Origin: Bradyrhizobium xenonodulans | GTDB lineage: Bacteria; Pseudomonadota; Alphaproteobacteria; Rhizobiales; Xanthobacteraceae | Length of the DNA stretch: 64,000 bases | Assembly (NCBI RefSeq): GCF_027594865.1 | Contig: NZ_CP089391.1 | Span: 868,001 to 932,000, forward strand | Reading direction: 5' to 3' | Part shown: piece after piece, positions 63,719-64,000 of the stretch | Layout: the number at the start of each line of letters is the position of its first letter | How positions within the stretch are numbered: the stretch's first letter is position 1 | Made by a program: the position numbers and the translations under genes | The notes under the pieces: model-generated | The model's database searches: none | The model's input: only the letters and a program-made list of their open reading frames with translations | What the model was told of the DNA's origin: nothing

Positions 63719-64000
63719 GTGACATCCGATCGACTGCAGCATTTTCGCGATCGCCTCAGCCTGCCTTTGATCGCAGCGCCGATGTTTCTGGTGTCGGGCG
63801 TCGAGCTCATGGTCGCGGCTTGCCAGAGCGGTGTGATCGGCAGCTTTCCCACCGTGAATTGCCGCAGCACGGAACAGCTCGATGCATGGCTCACCGAGAT
63901 CGAAACGCGACTGCGGCAGCACGAAGATCAAACCGGCCGCAAGGCCGCGCCGCTCTGTCCGAACCTGATCGTGCATCGCTCCAACGCGCGGCTGGAGCAG
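63719..64000 (+). CDS. Nitronate monooxygenase (2-nitropropane dioxygenase family), paralogue 2, 3' partial
   Basis: Begins at a GTG at 63719 with a GGGAGG ribosome site and runs off the window after 94 codons. The residues LSLPLIAAPMFLVSGVELMV, CQSGVIGSFPTVNCRS and LCPNLIVHRSNARLEQ repeat the N-terminal motifs of the complete copy at 59946 (AGVVGSFPSLNARP, NQIVHKSNNRLD). The C-terminal part, including the flavin-binding GGHAG loop, lies outside. Divergent from the acyl-CoA synthetase gene. Confidence 0.82.
   Translation, partial: MTSDRLQHFRDRLSLPLIAAPMFLVSGVELMVAACQSGVIGSFPTVNCRSTEQLDAWLTEIETRLRQHEDQTGRKAAPLCPNLIVHRSNARLEQ

Overview
The window is GC-rich, densely coded bacterial DNA with the gene content of a free-living or symbiotic alphaproteobacterium, most likely Bradyrhizobium or a close relative. 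This is inference from family content: many ABC/TRAP uptake systems, acyl-CoA enzymes, DUF1127 and TrcR proteins, an ispH-thrB-rnhA cluster, and several families of palindromic intergenic repeats. No rRNA, tRNA or CRISPR array was seen.

Layout. 1-10.5 kb: the C-terminal part of a membrane adenylate cyclase, two divergent paralogous peptide-type binding proteins, and one tight operon (binding protein, two permeases, ATPase, an AtzG-like small subunit, an amidase, second ATPase) downstream of a textbook sigma-54 promoter. 10.7-16.3 kb: a GlsB/YeaQ membrane protein, a type I secretion ABC/HlyD pair, AMP nucleosidase and a DUF1488 protein. 16.3-17.9 kb: a complete IS30-family element inserted in a palindromic repeat. 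17.9-23.3 kb: a CinA-type deamidase, two paralogous amidohydrolases with a Rieske protein, a LysR regulator with a candidate operator, a DUF1127 protein and a GNAT. 23.4-30.4 kb: acyl-CoA and oxidoreductase genes (crotonase, two-enzyme neighbourhood of SDR, AidB-like acyl-CoA dehydrogenase, zinc alcohol dehydrogenase), an NTF2-like protein and a second amidase. 30.5-36.3 kb: two small secreted proteins, a TAXI-TRAP transporter with DUF1850 and an SDR. 36.5-43.4 kb: a 7-TM protein, a Na+/H+ antiporter, two tandem secreted TPR/LprI-like proteins and propionyl-CoA synthetase. 43.5-49.5 kb: a small lipoprotein, OmpW behind a perfect FNR/FixK-type box, TrcR, ispH-thrB-rnhA, a peroxiredoxin and DUF924. 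49.5-64 kb: FadD, a DD-carboxypeptidase with a low-complexity tail, an NdvA-like exporter, an NMT1-type binding protein, a Gly/Tyr-rich secreted protein, HisE-like and YqaA-like proteins, aspartase, two nitronate monooxygenase paralogues (the second cut by the window end), an acyl-CoA thioesterase-like protein, a previously untracked 32-residue membrane peptide and an acyl-CoA synthetase.

How it fits together. The most informative unit is the sigma-54-preceded ABC/amidase operon: peptide-type uptake coupled to a two-subunit amidase, read as nitrogen scavenging. The rest is chromosomal housekeeping mixed with catabolic modules. At least four families of interspersed palindromes sit between genes; one lies inside the ABC operon and one has been split by the IS30 element.
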